Assembly: GCA_023138875.1 (NCBI GenBank) | Contig: JAGLOO010000005.1 | Coordinates: 1-63,658, forward strand | Length of the DNA: 63,658 nucleotides | Source of the DNA: Bacteroidales bacterium | GTDB taxonomy: Bacteria; Bacteroidota; Bacteroidia; Bacteroidales; GCA-2748055 | Direction of reading: 5' to 3' | In this document: positions 34,568 through 44,177 of the stretch, piece after piece | How positions within the stretch are numbered: the first letter of the stretch is position 1 | Layout: every line of letters begins with the position of its first letter | Notes under the pieces: model-generated | Database searches by the model: none | What the model saw: the letters and a program-made list of their open reading frames with translations, nothing else | Told to the model about the DNA's origin: nothing | Program-made: the position numbers and the translations under genes

Positions 34568-35098
34568 TCACAAGGAGAATTTTTTGAAAACTTCCCAGAT
34601 GACGACGCCTGCTGCCACGGAAATATTTAACGAATGCTTGGTGCCAAATTGCGGGATTTCAATGCAGAGATCGCTCAGATCCACCACCTTTTGATCTACA
34701 CCCCGGACTTCATGCCCGAACACAAGTGCATACTTTTTCTCCGGGGAAAGCACAAGCTGATCAAGGATTTCCGCACCCTCCACCTGTTCCACGGCCAGGA
34801 TCTGGTAGCCTTTCTTCTTCAGGTCAAGTATGGCATCTGTGGTCTTTTCCCGGTACTCCCAGTTGACAGATTCCGTAGCGCCGAGCGCCGTTTTATGGAT
34901 TTCACGGTGCGGAGGCGTGGCAGTTATTCCACAGAGGAGTATACCTTCCATGCGAAAGGCGTCCGCGGTGCGAAAAACAGAGCCAATATTGTTCTGACTG
35001 CGGATGTTATCCAGCACCACCATGACCGGTATTTTCTTTGATTCCTTATACTCCCCAACCGTTAATCGGTCTAGCTCCTCATTCAAAAGCTTTCTCAT
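34568..35098 (-). CDS. SpoU/TrmH-family RNA 2'-O-methyltransferase
   Basis: The 176-residue protein is a SPOUT methyltransferase. It contains the three SpoU motifs: 'LDNIRSQNNIGSVFRTADAF' (motif 1), 'ALVFGHEVRGVDQ' (motif 2) and 'IEIPQFGTKHSLNISVAAG' (motif 3, the knotted S-adenosylmethionine site). It is a short form without an N-terminal RNA-binding domain beyond about 25 residues, as in TrmH/TrmL-like enzymes. The target nucleotide (tRNA or rRNA) cannot be told from sequence. Confidence 0.88.
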   Translation of the reverse strand: MRKLLNEELDRLTVGEYKESKKIPVMVVLDNIRSQNNIGSVFRTADAFRMEGILLCGITATPPHREIHKTALGATESVNWEYREKTTDAILDLKKKGYQILAVEQVEGAEILDQLVLSPEKKYALVFGHEVRGVDQKVVDLSDLCIEIPQFGTKHSLNISVAAGVVIWEVFKKFSL

Positions 35099-35248
35099 AA
35101 CTCCACATTTTCCACGAATTTACTCTTTTTCCGCTTCTCACTTTCAGCTTTTGACTTTCACCTTTTAACTTATCAGGTAATTGCTAAATTTGTAGGATCG
35201 CTCAGGAGACTTTTTTCTGGGCTTAATAATTTCAAACTACATCTTGCG

Positions 35249-36439
35249 ATGAATATTCATGAATTCCAGGGCAAAAAAATTCTGAAACAATTTGGTGTTG
35301 CAATACCTGCCGGTGAAGTGGCATACACGCCTGAAGAAGCCTATGAAGCAGCCAAGCGAATCAAGACTGAAACAGGATCAGACACATGGGCGGTAAAAGC
35401 ACAGATCCACGCGGGCGGCCGGGGAAAGGGAGGCGGAGTGAAAATCGCCAAGTCACTGGATGAAGTTAAATCGCAAGCGCGGGACATCCTTGGAATGAAC
35501 CTGATTACCCACCAGACGGGCCCCAAGGGAAAGCTGGTCCACAAGGTACTCATCGAGCAGGGCATTTTTTATCCGGGTGAGAGCGAACCACAGGAGTTTT
35601 ACATAAGCGTCCTGCTGAACCGTGAAACCGGAAAAAACATCATCATGTATTCCACCGAAGGAGGTATGGACATTGAAACCGTGGCGGAAGAAACCCCGCA
35701 CCTGATCTTTAAGGAAGAGATTGACCCGGCCACAGGAATCTTGCCCTTTCAGGCCAGGCGCATTGCCTTCAACCTGGGATTGTCAGGCCAGGCATTTAAA
35801 GAGATGGTAAAGTTTGCCACAGCCCTTTACAGCGCATACGATAAATCCGATTCCTCAATGTTCGAGATCAACCCGGTATTTAAAACTTCGGATAATCGGA
35901 TCATGGCAGCCGATGCCAAGGTCAACATTGACGACAATGCCCTTTACAGACATCCCGATTACGCAACCATGAGGGATCTCAACGAGGAAGACCCCACCGA
36001 GGTTGAAGCAGGTAAATTCAACCTCAACTTTATTAAGCTGGACGGAAATGTAGGCTGTATGGTCAATGGTGCCGGACTGGCCATGGCCACCATGGATATC
36101 ATCAAACATTCAGGTGGAGAACCGGCCAATTTCCTTGACGTGGGTGGAACGGCTAACGCACAGACGGTCGAAGCCGGATTCAGGATCATTTTAAAAGATA
36201 CCAATGTAAAGGCCATCCTGATCAATATATTCGGAGGGATCGTAAGGTGTGACCGTGTTGCAGAAGGGATTGTGGAGGCATATAAATCCATTGGTCAGAT
36301 TGAAATCCCTGTAATTGTAAGGTTGCAGGGAACCAATGCAGAAGAAGCAAAGGTAATTATTGATAACTCCGGACTGAAAGTACACTCGGCCATCAACCTG
36401 CAGGAAGCTGCCGGAAAAGTAAAGGAACTGGTCAATTAG
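35249..36439 (+). CDS. sucC: Succinate-CoA ligase (ADP-forming) subunit beta
   Basis: The 396-residue protein starts 'MNIHEFQGKKILKQFGVAIP' and has an ATP-grasp domain ('AQIHAGGRGKGGGVKIAKS', 'FEINPVF') and a C-terminal CoA-ligase flavodoxin-like domain ('LDVGGTANAQTVEAGF', 'INIFGGIVRCDRVAEGI'). It couples succinyl-CoA to succinate conversion with ATP or GTP synthesis in the TCA or propionate pathway. The partner sucD is not adjacent here. A -7-like box, TAAATTTG at 35185-35192, lies 57 bp upstream. It converges with pyrF. Confidence 0.95.
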   Translation: MNIHEFQGKKILKQFGVAIPAGEVAYTPEEAYEAAKRIKTETGSDTWAVKAQIHAGGRGKGGGVKIAKSLDEVKSQARDILGMNLITHQTGPKGKLVHKVLIEQGIFYPGESEPQEFYISVLLNRETGKNIIMYSTEGGMDIETVAEETPHLIFKEEIDPATGILPFQARRIAFNLGLSGQAFKEMVKFATALYSAYDKSDSSMFEINPVFKTSDNRIMAADAKVNIDDNALYRHPDYATMRDLNEEDPTEVEAGKFNLNFIKLDGNVGCMVNGAGLAMATMDIIKHSGGEPANFLDVGGTANAQTVEAGFRIILKDTNVKAILINIFGGIVRCDRVAEGIVEAYKSIGQIEIPVIVRLQGTNAEEAKVIIDNSGLKVHSAINLQEAAGKVKELVN

Positions 36440-36451
36440 TGTCCAGAACAC

Positions 36452-37282
36452 CTATATCAGTTTCCTGTTTTTAAGGGTGATTTCCATCTGTTTCTGAAGC
36501 TGTGTAGCCTCTTCCCTGGCTGCCTGTTCAAATTTATTGGTAACATCGGCATATAGAATGGATCTGCTGGCATTGACAAGCAGACCACAACGATCGTTCA
36601 TTCCGTGATCAGCAACATCATACAGGCTACCACCCTGGCTCCCAATTCCAGGAATCAGCAGGAAATGTTCGGGGATCATCTTTCTGATCTCCTTCAGCAC
36701 TGAAGCTTTGGTAGCACCCACCACATACATGGTATTATTGACTGTTCCCCACCCGGCAGTGGTGGTGATCACCTGTTCAAACAGCTGCTTTTTCCCTTTC
36801 AACTCAAGCTGTTGAAAATCCTTCGATCCCTCATTTGATGTAAGAGCCAGGAGTACGGCCCATTTGCCATCAACCTCCAGGAAGGGCGAAATGCTGTCAT
36901 ATCCCATGTATGGAGAGAGGGTAATGGCATCGCAGTCCAGGGTCTTAAAATAAGCGCTGGCATACATGCGGGATGTATTACCAATATCACCCCTTTTGGC
37001 ATCGGCAATGATGAAAATATCAGGATAGTGCTTTCGCAGATATGTGATGGTCATTTCAAGGCTCATGTACCCGGCTGCACCCATGCTTTCATAAAAGGCA
37101 AGATTGGGTTTGTAAGCCACCACGAGGTCCTCGGTTGCATCAATGATATGCTTGTTGAATTCATAAATTGGATACTCCTTGTCAAGCAGCATCCTGGGGA
37201 TCTTATTATAATCTGTATCAAGACCGATACACAGGTAGCTTTTTTTACGCTGGATATTCCTGAATAATTCTTCGGCGTTCAT
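36452..37282 (-). CDS. pyrF: Orotidine-5'-phosphate decarboxylase (long form)
   Basis: The 276-residue protein belongs to the longer PyrF subfamily of Bacteroidota, Actinobacteria and Myxococcota. Motifs are 'LCIGLDTDYNKIP', 'VVAYKPNLAFYESMG', the catalytic 'IIADAKRGDIGNTS' (D-x-K-x-x-D) and 'LLIPGIGSQGG'. It makes UMP from OMP in pyrimidine synthesis. It is the last gene of a purM-prfA-pyrF series on this strand. Confidence 0.95.
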   Translation of the reverse strand: MNAEELFRNIQRKKSYLCIGLDTDYNKIPRMLLDKEYPIYEFNKHIIDATEDLVVAYKPNLAFYESMGAAGYMSLEMTITYLRKHYPDIFIIADAKRGDIGNTSRMYASAYFKTLDCDAITLSPYMGYDSISPFLEVDGKWAVLLALTSNEGSKDFQQLELKGKKQLFEQVITTTAGWGTVNNTMYVVGATKASVLKEIRKMIPEHFLLIPGIGSQGGSLYDVADHGMNDRCGLLVNASRSILYADVTNKFEQAAREEATQLQKQMEITLKNRKLI

Positions 37283-37312
37283 GCGTTCTATGGGGTCTAA
37301 ACAAATAATAAA

Positions 37313-38401
37313 TTATTCCATCCCGCTCTCCTTCAAGCGCTCTGCATTTTCTGCCATCTGGAGTTTTTCAATCACTTCCTGCAGATCACCGTTAAGAACA
37401 GACTGAAGGTTATAAAGGGTAAGGTTAATCCTGTGGTCGGTCACCCTTCCCTGCGGATAGTTGTAGGTGCGGATCTTGGCCGATCTGTCACCCGAAGACA
37501 CCATGGTTTTCCTCTGGGAAGAGATCTCGTCCATCCTTTTCTGATATTCGAGATTATACAGCCTTGACCGCAATTCTTTCATGGCTTTGTCAAGGTTCTT
37601 CAGCTGTGACTTCTCGTCCTGGCATGTAACTACTATACCGGTAGGTATGTGGGTCAAACGAATGGCCGAATAGGTAGTATTGACCGATTGTCCACCCGGT
37701 CCTGAAGAACAGTAAGTATCTTTCCTGATATCCGCTTGCTTAACCTCCACTTCAAAGTCTTCAGCCTCGGGCAGGACAGCCACTGTGGCTGCAGAAGTAT
37801 GGACCCGTCCCTGAGTTTCCGTCTGAGGCACACGCTGGACCCGGTGCACACCCGATTCATATTTCATGATCCCATACACCCCATCCCCACTCAAATTCAT
37901 GATGATCTCCTTGAATCCCCCCACAGTTCCCTCGGTAAAACTGGTGGTTGATACCTTCCATCCTCTCGATTCAAAAAATTTATTGTACATCCTGTAAAGA
38001 TCCCCGGCAAAGATACTTGCCTCATCCCCACCTGTTCCTGCCCTGATCTCAACAATGGCATTCTTATCGTCATCAGGATCCTTTGGTAATAAAAGCAATT
38101 TGATCTCTTCCTCCAGCGGACCCTGTTGTTGCATGGAAAGATCCAGCTCCTCCTTGGCCATCTCCCTGAGTTCCTCGTCCTTCTCCTCAGCCAGGATCTC
38201 CTTTGCACTGGTGATATTGTTTAAAAGGTTCCTGTAAGCATCAAGGGCTTCGATGATCGGCTCAAGTTGCTTGTACTCCCGGCTAAGCTTTACATACCGA
38301 TTCATATCCACAATCACTGCCGGATCGGTAAGGAGTTGTCCGACTTCATCAAACCTGGCTTTCACCCCTTCTAACCGGGTTAATATCATATTCTCTCCCA
38401 T
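37313..38401 (-). CDS. prfA: Peptide chain release factor 1
   Basis: The 362-residue protein recognises UAA/UAG. The catalytic '[13 protein letters not shown]' (GGQ loop), the '[18 protein letters not shown]' segment and the codon-recognition part are present, as in RF1. An internal ATG four codons in (38389) is an alternative start. It lies 30 bp upstream of pyrF and 21 bp downstream of purM. Confidence 0.96.
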   Translation of the reverse strand: MGENMILTRLEGVKARFDEVGQLLTDPAVIVDMNRYVKLSREYKQLEPIIEALDAYRNLLNNITSAKEILAEEKDEELREMAKEELDLSMQQQGPLEEEIKLLLLPKDPDDDKNAIVEIRAGTGGDEASIFAGDLYRMYNKFFESRGWKVSTTSFTEGTVGGFKEIIMNLSGDGVYGIMKYESGVHRVQRVPQTETQGRVHTSAATVAVLPEAEDFEVEVKQADIRKDTYCSSGPGGQSVNTTYSAIRLTHIPTGIVVTCQDEKSQLKNLDKAMKELRSRLYNLEYQKRMDEISSQRKTMVSSGDRSAKIRTYNYPQGRVTDHRINLTLYNLQSVLNGDLQEVIEKLQMAENAERLKESGME

Positions 38402-38422
38402 TATACGGAACGATTTATCCCA

Positions 38423-39589
38423 CTAATATACGAACTCTCCCTGTTCTCCCTTTATGGTAAGCATTTTCTGGTCCGCCGGCTCACAACGACCCACAATTTT
38501 TGCATCAATCCGGTGGTTGCCTGCAAGCTGGATGATACCTTTTGCAGTACCCGCATCTGTGTAAATCTCAAATCGATGACCCATATTGAATACCTGGTAC
38601 ATTTCCTTCCAGGCAGTACCCGATTCTTCCTGTATCATCCGGAAAAGCGGAGGAACAGGGAACAGATCATCCTTTATGATATGAACTTTCTCAGCAAAGT
38701 GCAACACCTTGGTCTGTGCTCCCCCCGAACAATGGATCATTCCATTGATTTTATCTCTGTACTGCCCAAGGATGTCCTTGATGACCGGTGCATATGTCCG
38801 GGTGGGAGACAATACCAGCTTTCCAGCATCCAAGCCTACATCAGCAATAGCATCGGTGAGTCTCTTTCTTCCGGAATAAATCAATGACTGCGGAATATCC
38901 GGATCATAGCTCTCCGGGTACTTCTTGGCCAGATACCCACCGAAAACATCATGTCTGGCTGAAGTGAGACCGTTGCTTCCCATCCCCCCGTTATAGGAAT
39001 CCTCATAACGGGCCTGTCCGGAAGATGAGAGGCCCACAATAACATTTCCGGAAACAATGCTGGTTTCTATGATTTCGGACCTCCTGGAACGGGCCACAAC
39101 CGTCGAATCAACGATGATGGTCCTTACCAGATCACCCACATCCGCCGTTTCCCCGCCTGCACTGTATATGGGAATACCCAGGCTGCGAAGTCCTTCCAGT
39201 ATCTCTTCGGTTCCGTTGATAATGGCCGAAATAACCTCACCCGGAACCCGGTTTTTATTCCTGCCGATGGTCGAGGAAAGCAGAATCTCACCTGTCACCC
39301 CCACACACAGCAGATCATCCAGGTTCATGACGATGGCATCCTGTGCAATTCCTTTCCAGACGGAAAGATCACCGGTCTCTTTCCAGTAAACGTAAGCCAG
39401 TGAGGATTTGGTCCCGGCCCCGTCCGCGTGCATAATCAAGCAATAATCGGGATCACCCGTGAGAATATCGGGAATTACCTTGCAGAATGCTTTTGGAAAA
39501 AGGCCCTTATCCACATGCCTTATGGCCTGATGAACATCCTCCTTTCCGAAAGAAACACCACGCTGAAGATAACGGGAAGCTTGACTCAT
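38423..39589 (-). CDS. purM: AIR synthase (phosphoribosylformylglycinamidine cyclo-ligase) family protein
   Basis: The 388-residue protein has the PurM fold. Its features are 'RYLQRGVSFGKEDVHQAI', the ATP-site 'HADGAGTKSSLAY' (normally DGVGTK), 'DDLLCVGVTGEILLSS', 'GGETADVGDL' and 'VGLSSSGQARYEDSYN'. It is about 40 residues longer than E. coli PurM and shows the variant glycine-rich loop typical of the Bacteroidota form. It closes the imidazole ring in purine synthesis. Its start is only 4 bp after the stop of the porE-like gene, so it is probably co-transcribed with an envelope protein. Confidence 0.88.
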   Translation of the reverse strand: MSQASRYLQRGVSFGKEDVHQAIRHVDKGLFPKAFCKVIPDILTGDPDYCLIMHADGAGTKSSLAYVYWKETGDLSVWKGIAQDAIVMNLDDLLCVGVTGEILLSSTIGRNKNRVPGEVISAIINGTEEILEGLRSLGIPIYSAGGETADVGDLVRTIIVDSTVVARSRRSEIIETSIVSGNVIVGLSSSGQARYEDSYNGGMGSNGLTSARHDVFGGYLAKKYPESYDPDIPQSLIYSGRKRLTDAIADVGLDAGKLVLSPTRTYAPVIKDILGQYRDKINGMIHCSGGAQTKVLHFAEKVHIIKDDLFPVPPLFRMIQEESGTAWKEMYQVFNMGHRFEIYTDAGTAKGIIQLAGNHRIDAKIVGRCEPADQKMLTIKGEQGEFVY

Positions 39590-39593
39590 TAAA

Positions 39594-41585
39594 TTAGTTT
39601 TGCGGGATATAATCGGTAGACAATACCCGAAACTCTGTACGCCTGTTCACCTGGTGGGCTCTCTCCTGTAATTCAGGGCTGGCCAGCTGGTTGATAAAAC
39701 TCTCCGTCAGCACTTCCTCCAATTCCAGAAAGTCATACTGGGCTTTCACTTTTTCATCCACGACTTTGGACTGTGATTCTCCATATCCCTTTGCCTGCAA
39801 CCTGTCGGTGGCAATACCTTTTGAGATCAGGTAGTCCACAACTGACTGTGCCCTCTTCTGTGAGAGTTCCTGGTTGTCTGCCGGGGTACCCCTGGAATCG
39901 GTATGCGACATCAACTCAATGGTTACATTGGGATTGTCGTTCAATGTCTCCACAAGGTTGTCAAGAGAAACCATAGATTCGGGCCTCAGGTCCCACTTTG
40001 CAAAATCGTAGAAAATATTCGGGAGCTCAATAACCTGCTTGGTGGATGCCAGGTAAATGGTAACCTGGAAATCTTTGCTCTGATCCAGGCCCCTTGTTGA
40101 TTCCCGCACTTTGCCGTTCAGGTAACCAGGCTGACTCGCAATAAATATGTAATCGGTAGATGGCTTCAGCATAAACCTGAATGTACCCTCATCCCCGGTG
40201 TTGGATTCGACAGTAATACCATCGCTTCCTACTGTTTTGACAGTCGATCCAGGAAGGATCTGGTCAGTTCTTTCATCTTTCACAATTCCGGTTACAGAGA
40301 AATTCAATGGAGGCAGTACAAAGGAGAAAATTTCGTCATTCCCTCTTCCTTTCCTGGCCGAACTGAAAAATCCTTTTTCTACGTCCGCCTCAAAAACAAT
40401 CCCGAAATCATCCTCCGGAGAGTTAATGGGAGGCTTCATATTCTCAAGCATCCATCCTCCTGTTTCATCCTGTTCAGCCGCATAAATGTCCAGTCCACCC
40501 AATCCGACCCTGCTATCCGATGAGAAATAGAGAGTTCCGTCGTTGTGAACGAATGGATAAAGTTCATTTCCTGGGGTATTGATCTCCTCTCCAAGGTTAA
40601 TCGGATTTCCCCATGTCCCGCCTTCACTATCGCGGATTACCTTCCAGATATCGTTCTCACCTAATCCCCCAGGCATATCAGAAACAAAGTAAAGCGTCAA
40701 TCCATCCGGTGATATGGCCGGATGAGCGGTCGTGATGCTGTCCCCGAGGGCTTCAAACTCAACCTGGGCTTCTGTCCAGGATCCACCATCAGAGGTGGAC
40801 CTGTAGATCTGGCAACCCAGTTGCTGATTCTTTCCTTTCTTACACCTGGTAAAATAGAGGGTTGAAAAATCGGAAGATATGCAGGGTGTCCCGTCCTCAA
40901 ACTCTGAATTAAGGCTCTCCACAGGTACCGGAACACTCCACTTTCCCTTTCTGTCCATGCTGGATGCGAAGATATCGGCAAAATTCTGACCGGTAGCTCC
41001 ATGTGTATCATTGCCTGTTGCATCCTCTCGCGTGGAAGTGAAAAACACCTCGGTGTAGCTTTCATTAACATAGGCAGGACTGAAATCACGCTGTCTTGAA
41101 TTGAAGTACCGCATGTTCTCTACGATATAACCTGTGGGATTCTCAATCCATATGATGGCTGCTTCACAGGATTCGATACCAACTCCTCCCCGGGGATCAT
41201 CAGGAACCAGTTCCTTATACTTCTTAAACTCCCCGGATGCCATTTCATATTTCTCATTGATGAGCATCATCTGCCCATACCGGAGAAAAATGATGGGATC
41301 CTGGTAATCTTCCCGGACCGCCTTTTTATACCACAGTGCGGCAGACCTTGCTTCTCCAAGAATCCTGTAACACTCGCCGATCTTAAAAAGAATGGCGGTC
41401 TTCTGTTCACGGTCACTTACCTTGTTATATACATTCTTATAAAGGTCAATGGCTGCAAAATACTCACCGGCTGCAAATGCTGCCTGCGCTCTTGAGTCTT
41501 TCTGCTTCTTTTGTGCATCTACCGGGAGGGACAAAAATAATGTGGCTATAATGGCCAGGAAAATGGGTCTCATGAAATATTGCAT
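39594..41585 (-). CDS. PorE-like OmpA-family protein with TPR, beta-propeller and CRD domains
   Basis: The 663-residue protein has a signal peptide (ending 'LPVDAQ'), N-terminal TPR-like helices (about 30-150) and WD40-like PD40 propeller blades (about 160-430; 'DFSPAYVNESYTEVFFTST', 'HPAISPDGLTLYFVSD', 'LYPFVHNDGTLYFSSD'). Then come a carboxypeptidase-regulatory-like domain (about 432-515) and a C-terminal OmpA peptidoglycan-binding domain ('ELMSHTDSRGTPADNQELSQ', 'KGYGESQS'). This order is that of PorE, a T9SS-associated protein of Porphyromonas gingivalis that ties the machine to peptidoglycan. Bacteroidota genomes carry several paralogues, so T9SS function is likely but not certain. Confidence 0.8.
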   Translation of the reverse strand: MQYFMRPIFLAIIATLFLSLPVDAQKKQKDSRAQAAFAAGEYFAAIDLYKNVYNKVSDREQKTAILFKIGECYRILGEARSAALWYKKAVREDYQDPIIFLRYGQMMLINEKYEMASGEFKKYKELVPDDPRGGVGIESCEAAIIWIENPTGYIVENMRYFNSRQRDFSPAYVNESYTEVFFTSTREDATGNDTHGATGQNFADIFASSMDRKGKWSVPVPVESLNSEFEDGTPCISSDFSTLYFTRCKKGKNQQLGCQIYRSTSDGGSWTEAQVEFEALGDSITTAHPAISPDGLTLYFVSDMPGGLGENDIWKVIRDSEGGTWGNPINLGEEINTPGNELYPFVHNDGTLYFSSDSRVGLGGLDIYAAEQDETGGWMLENMKPPINSPEDDFGIVFEADVEKGFFSSARKGRGNDEIFSFVLPPLNFSVTGIVKDERTDQILPGSTVKTVGSDGITVESNTGDEGTFRFMLKPSTDYIFIASQPGYLNGKVRESTRGLDQSKDFQVTIYLASTKQVIELPNIFYDFAKWDLRPESMVSLDNLVETLNDNPNVTIELMSHTDSRGTPADNQELSQKRAQSVVDYLISKGIATDRLQAKGYGESQSKVVDEKVKAQYDFLELEEVLTESFINQLASPELQERAHQVNRRTEFRVLSTDYIPQN

Positions 41586-41768
41586 AATCGTGCCCGTTTT
41601 TTTACAATTTGATAAAATTACTTCTTTTTTCTATGAATATAAAACGCAACAAACAGCTGCAATATTTGAGTATCTTCAGGATAGTTAAATCAGTGCTGAA
41701 ATCTCTTGCGACGCAAAAAAGCCCCCCGCTTGCACGGAAGGCCGGTGAATATGGCTCGTTAGATACCA

Positions 41769-43955
41769 TTAGCTTGAGAACAACAATTCCCGGTACTTTG
41801 GTAATGGCCAGATCTCATCATCAACGATAAGCTCCAGTTTATCAATATGATAACGAATTCTATTAAGGAATGGAGCCACAGTATTGGAGTATTCTCTGGC
41901 TTTTTCCTTTTCATCCTTCAGTTTGTTGGTCACTTTTCTTGCTTCCACCATCTCATTGACCCCAACTTTGATGCCAGTAACATGATCTGAAATCTCCTTG
42001 ATCAGCTCAATTCGGTTCCCGGCTAGCTCCTTGTAGGATTCTCCGTAGATCTCCTTCAACCCCAGCACATTCTCCATCAGTCTGTTCTGGTACTTCACGG
42101 CGGTGGGAACAATATGGTTGATGGCCAGATCGCCAAGTACCCTTGCCTCAATCTGGATCTTCTTGGTATACTGTTCAAACAACACTTCCGTACGCCCTTC
42201 AAGTTCAGCTTCTGTGAAGATGCCCAGGTCAAAAAAGAGTTTTTTGGATTTATCACTCAGATAAGCAGACAGCGCTTCAGGAACATCAATCACATTGGTA
42301 AGACCGCGCTTTTTTGCTTCCTTGATCCAATCATCACTGTAATTGTCTCCTTCAAATCGGATTGCTTTGGAAGCTATGATATACTCGCGGAGGATCTGAA
42401 AGATGGCTTCATCTTTCTTTATACCTGTTTCAATCAGGTCATCCACTTCCTTCTTGAATTCAATCAACTGTCTTGCCACCGCCGCATTCAGGATGGTCAT
42501 CGGGGCCGCTGGATTGCTGCTACCACCCACTGCACGAAACTCAAACCTGTTACCTGTAAATGCAAATGGGGATGTCCGGTTCCTGTCGGTGTTATCCAGA
42601 AGAATTTCAGGGATCTTACCAATATCCAGTTTCAGTGCTGTCTTCTCATCAGGGGTCATCTTCTTACTGGTTACCTGCTCCTCAATCTGGTCCAGCATGC
42701 CGGAAACTTCCGATCCAAGGAAACATGAGAGAATGGCCGGAGGCGCTTCGTGGGCACCCAGTCGGTGGGCATTTGCAGCTGTTGCAATACTGGCCCTCAG
42801 CAGGTCCTGGTGGTCGAATACAGTTTTGATAGTGTTCACAACAAAGGTGAGGAACTGCAGGTTCGATTTGGGATTTTTCCCCGGACTGTGCAGAATCACG
42901 CCAGTATCTGTGGATAACGACCAGTTGTTATGTTTTCCGCTACCGTTAATGGCCTGAAATGGCTTCTCATGGAACAATACCCTGAAGCCATGGTGCCTGG
43001 ATATCTTTTTCATCAGGTCCATGAGCAACGCATTATGATCCACAGCCAGGTTACACTCTTCAAATACGGGCGCCAACTCATACTGGTTGGGGGCCACCTC
43101 GTTGTGACGGGTCTTCACCGGGATACCCAACTTATAGGCTTCAAACTCCAGGTCGTGCATGAAAGCTGCTACCCTTTCCGGAATGGATCCGAAATAGTGG
43201 TCATCCAGCTGCTGGTCCTTGGAAGAAGCATGTCCCATCAGGGTACGGCCGGTAAGCGCCAGGTCGGGTCGGGCATAATACAGCGCCTCATCCACCATGA
43301 AGTATTCCTGTTCCCAGCCCAGATTGGCCTGCACTTTGGTCACATTCTTATCGAAATACTGACATACCTCGGTTGCTGCTTTATCCACAGCATTCAATGC
43401 TTTTAACAATGGAGTTTTATGGTCAAGGGCCTCCCCCGTGTAGGAGATAAATACAGTAGGGATACTCAGGGTATTATCAATAATAAAAGCAGGTGAAGCA
43501 GGATCCCAGGCCGTATACCCGCGGGCTTCAAAAGTATTCCTGATCCCGCCGCTCGGGAATGAGGAAGCATCCGGTTCCTGCTGGGAAAGTGCAGAGGATG
43601 AAAATGCTTCTACCACTCCACCAAACTGGTTTGGCTGGATAAATGCATCATGCTTTTCAGCAGTTCCGCCGGTGAGAGGCTGGAACCAGTGTGTATAGTG
43701 TGTGGCTCCCCTTTCAGTGGCCCATGCTTTCATTCCCGAAGCAACTGCATCTGCTTTTCTCCTGTCGATGGTTGTCCCTTTCTCAATTGCATCCATCACA
43801 TGATTGAAAGCATCCTTTGAAAGGTACTTTTGCATTTTTTCTTTGTCGAATACATTAATCGCATAATAATCCGAGATCTTGTCAGAGGGAGGAGTAACAT
43901 GTAGAGGTTTCCTGTTGAAAACCTGTTCCAGTGCTTTAAACCTGATAACCGCCAT
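41769..43955 (-). CDS. glnN: Glutamine synthetase type III
   Basis: The 728-residue enzyme makes glutamine from glutamate, ammonia and ATP. Length and motifs identify the GSIII type: an N-terminal 'VFNRKPLHVTPPSDKISDYY', 'LGWEQEYFMVDEALYY', 'RHNEVAPNQYELAPVFEE', 'NGSGKHNNWSLSTDTG', 'NDTDRNRTSPFAFTGNRFEFR'-type binding site and a helical C-terminal region. GSIII is the usual enzyme of Bacteroidota. A CAAATATA stretch at 43998-44005 is, on the minus strand, a TATATTTG -7-like box 43 bp upstream. Confidence 0.95.
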   Translation of the reverse strand: MAVIRFKALEQVFNRKPLHVTPPSDKISDYYAINVFDKEKMQKYLSKDAFNHVMDAIEKGTTIDRRKADAVASGMKAWATERGATHYTHWFQPLTGGTAEKHDAFIQPNQFGGVVEAFSSSALSQQEPDASSFPSGGIRNTFEARGYTAWDPASPAFIIDNTLSIPTVFISYTGEALDHKTPLLKALNAVDKAATEVCQYFDKNVTKVQANLGWEQEYFMVDEALYYARPDLALTGRTLMGHASSKDQQLDDHYFGSIPERVAAFMHDLEFEAYKLGIPVKTRHNEVAPNQYELAPVFEECNLAVDHNALLMDLMKKISRHHGFRVLFHEKPFQAINGSGKHNNWSLSTDTGVILHSPGKNPKSNLQFLTFVVNTIKTVFDHQDLLRASIATAANAHRLGAHEAPPAILSCFLGSEVSGMLDQIEEQVTSKKMTPDEKTALKLDIGKIPEILLDNTDRNRTSPFAFTGNRFEFRAVGGSSNPAAPMTILNAAVARQLIEFKKEVDDLIETGIKKDEAIFQILREYIIASKAIRFEGDNYSDDWIKEAKKRGLTNVIDVPEALSAYLSDKSKKLFFDLGIFTEAELEGRTEVLFEQYTKKIQIEARVLGDLAINHIVPTAVKYQNRLMENVLGLKEIYGESYKELAGNRIELIKEISDHVTGIKVGVNEMVEARKVTNKLKDEKEKAREYSNTVAPFLNRIRYHIDKLELIVDDEIWPLPKYRELLFSS

Positions 43956-44122
43956 AATAATTGAATTAAGTTAGTATAAAATTAGGGTTCTATGCTGCAA
44001 ATATATACTTTATATTTTTTCACCCCCATATTTTTTAGGGATAAATTAATATTATTACATATTTTTCTGCAAATACCCTCATTTTTTTTATGATTAACTT
44101 GGAGAAATCGTGTTTTATAGAA

Positions 44123-44149
44123 AAGCCACCTGTTATGAGCAGGTGGCTT
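44123..44149 (-). terminator. Terminator hairpin downstream of the M20 dipeptidase gene
   Basis: A perfect 10-bp stem, AAGCCACCTG (44123-44132) and CAGGTGGCTT (44140-44149), with a 7-nt loop. On the minus strand it is followed by TTTTCTAT, so it terminates transcripts arriving from the dipeptidase gene before glnN. Confidence 0.8.
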
Positions 44150-44177
44150 CTACATGTCATGTTTTATGTTCCTTAAG

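Noticed and set aside
42114-42957. Long plus-strand frames opposite glnN
   Set aside because: Shadows of a highly conserved glutamine synthetase coding frame.
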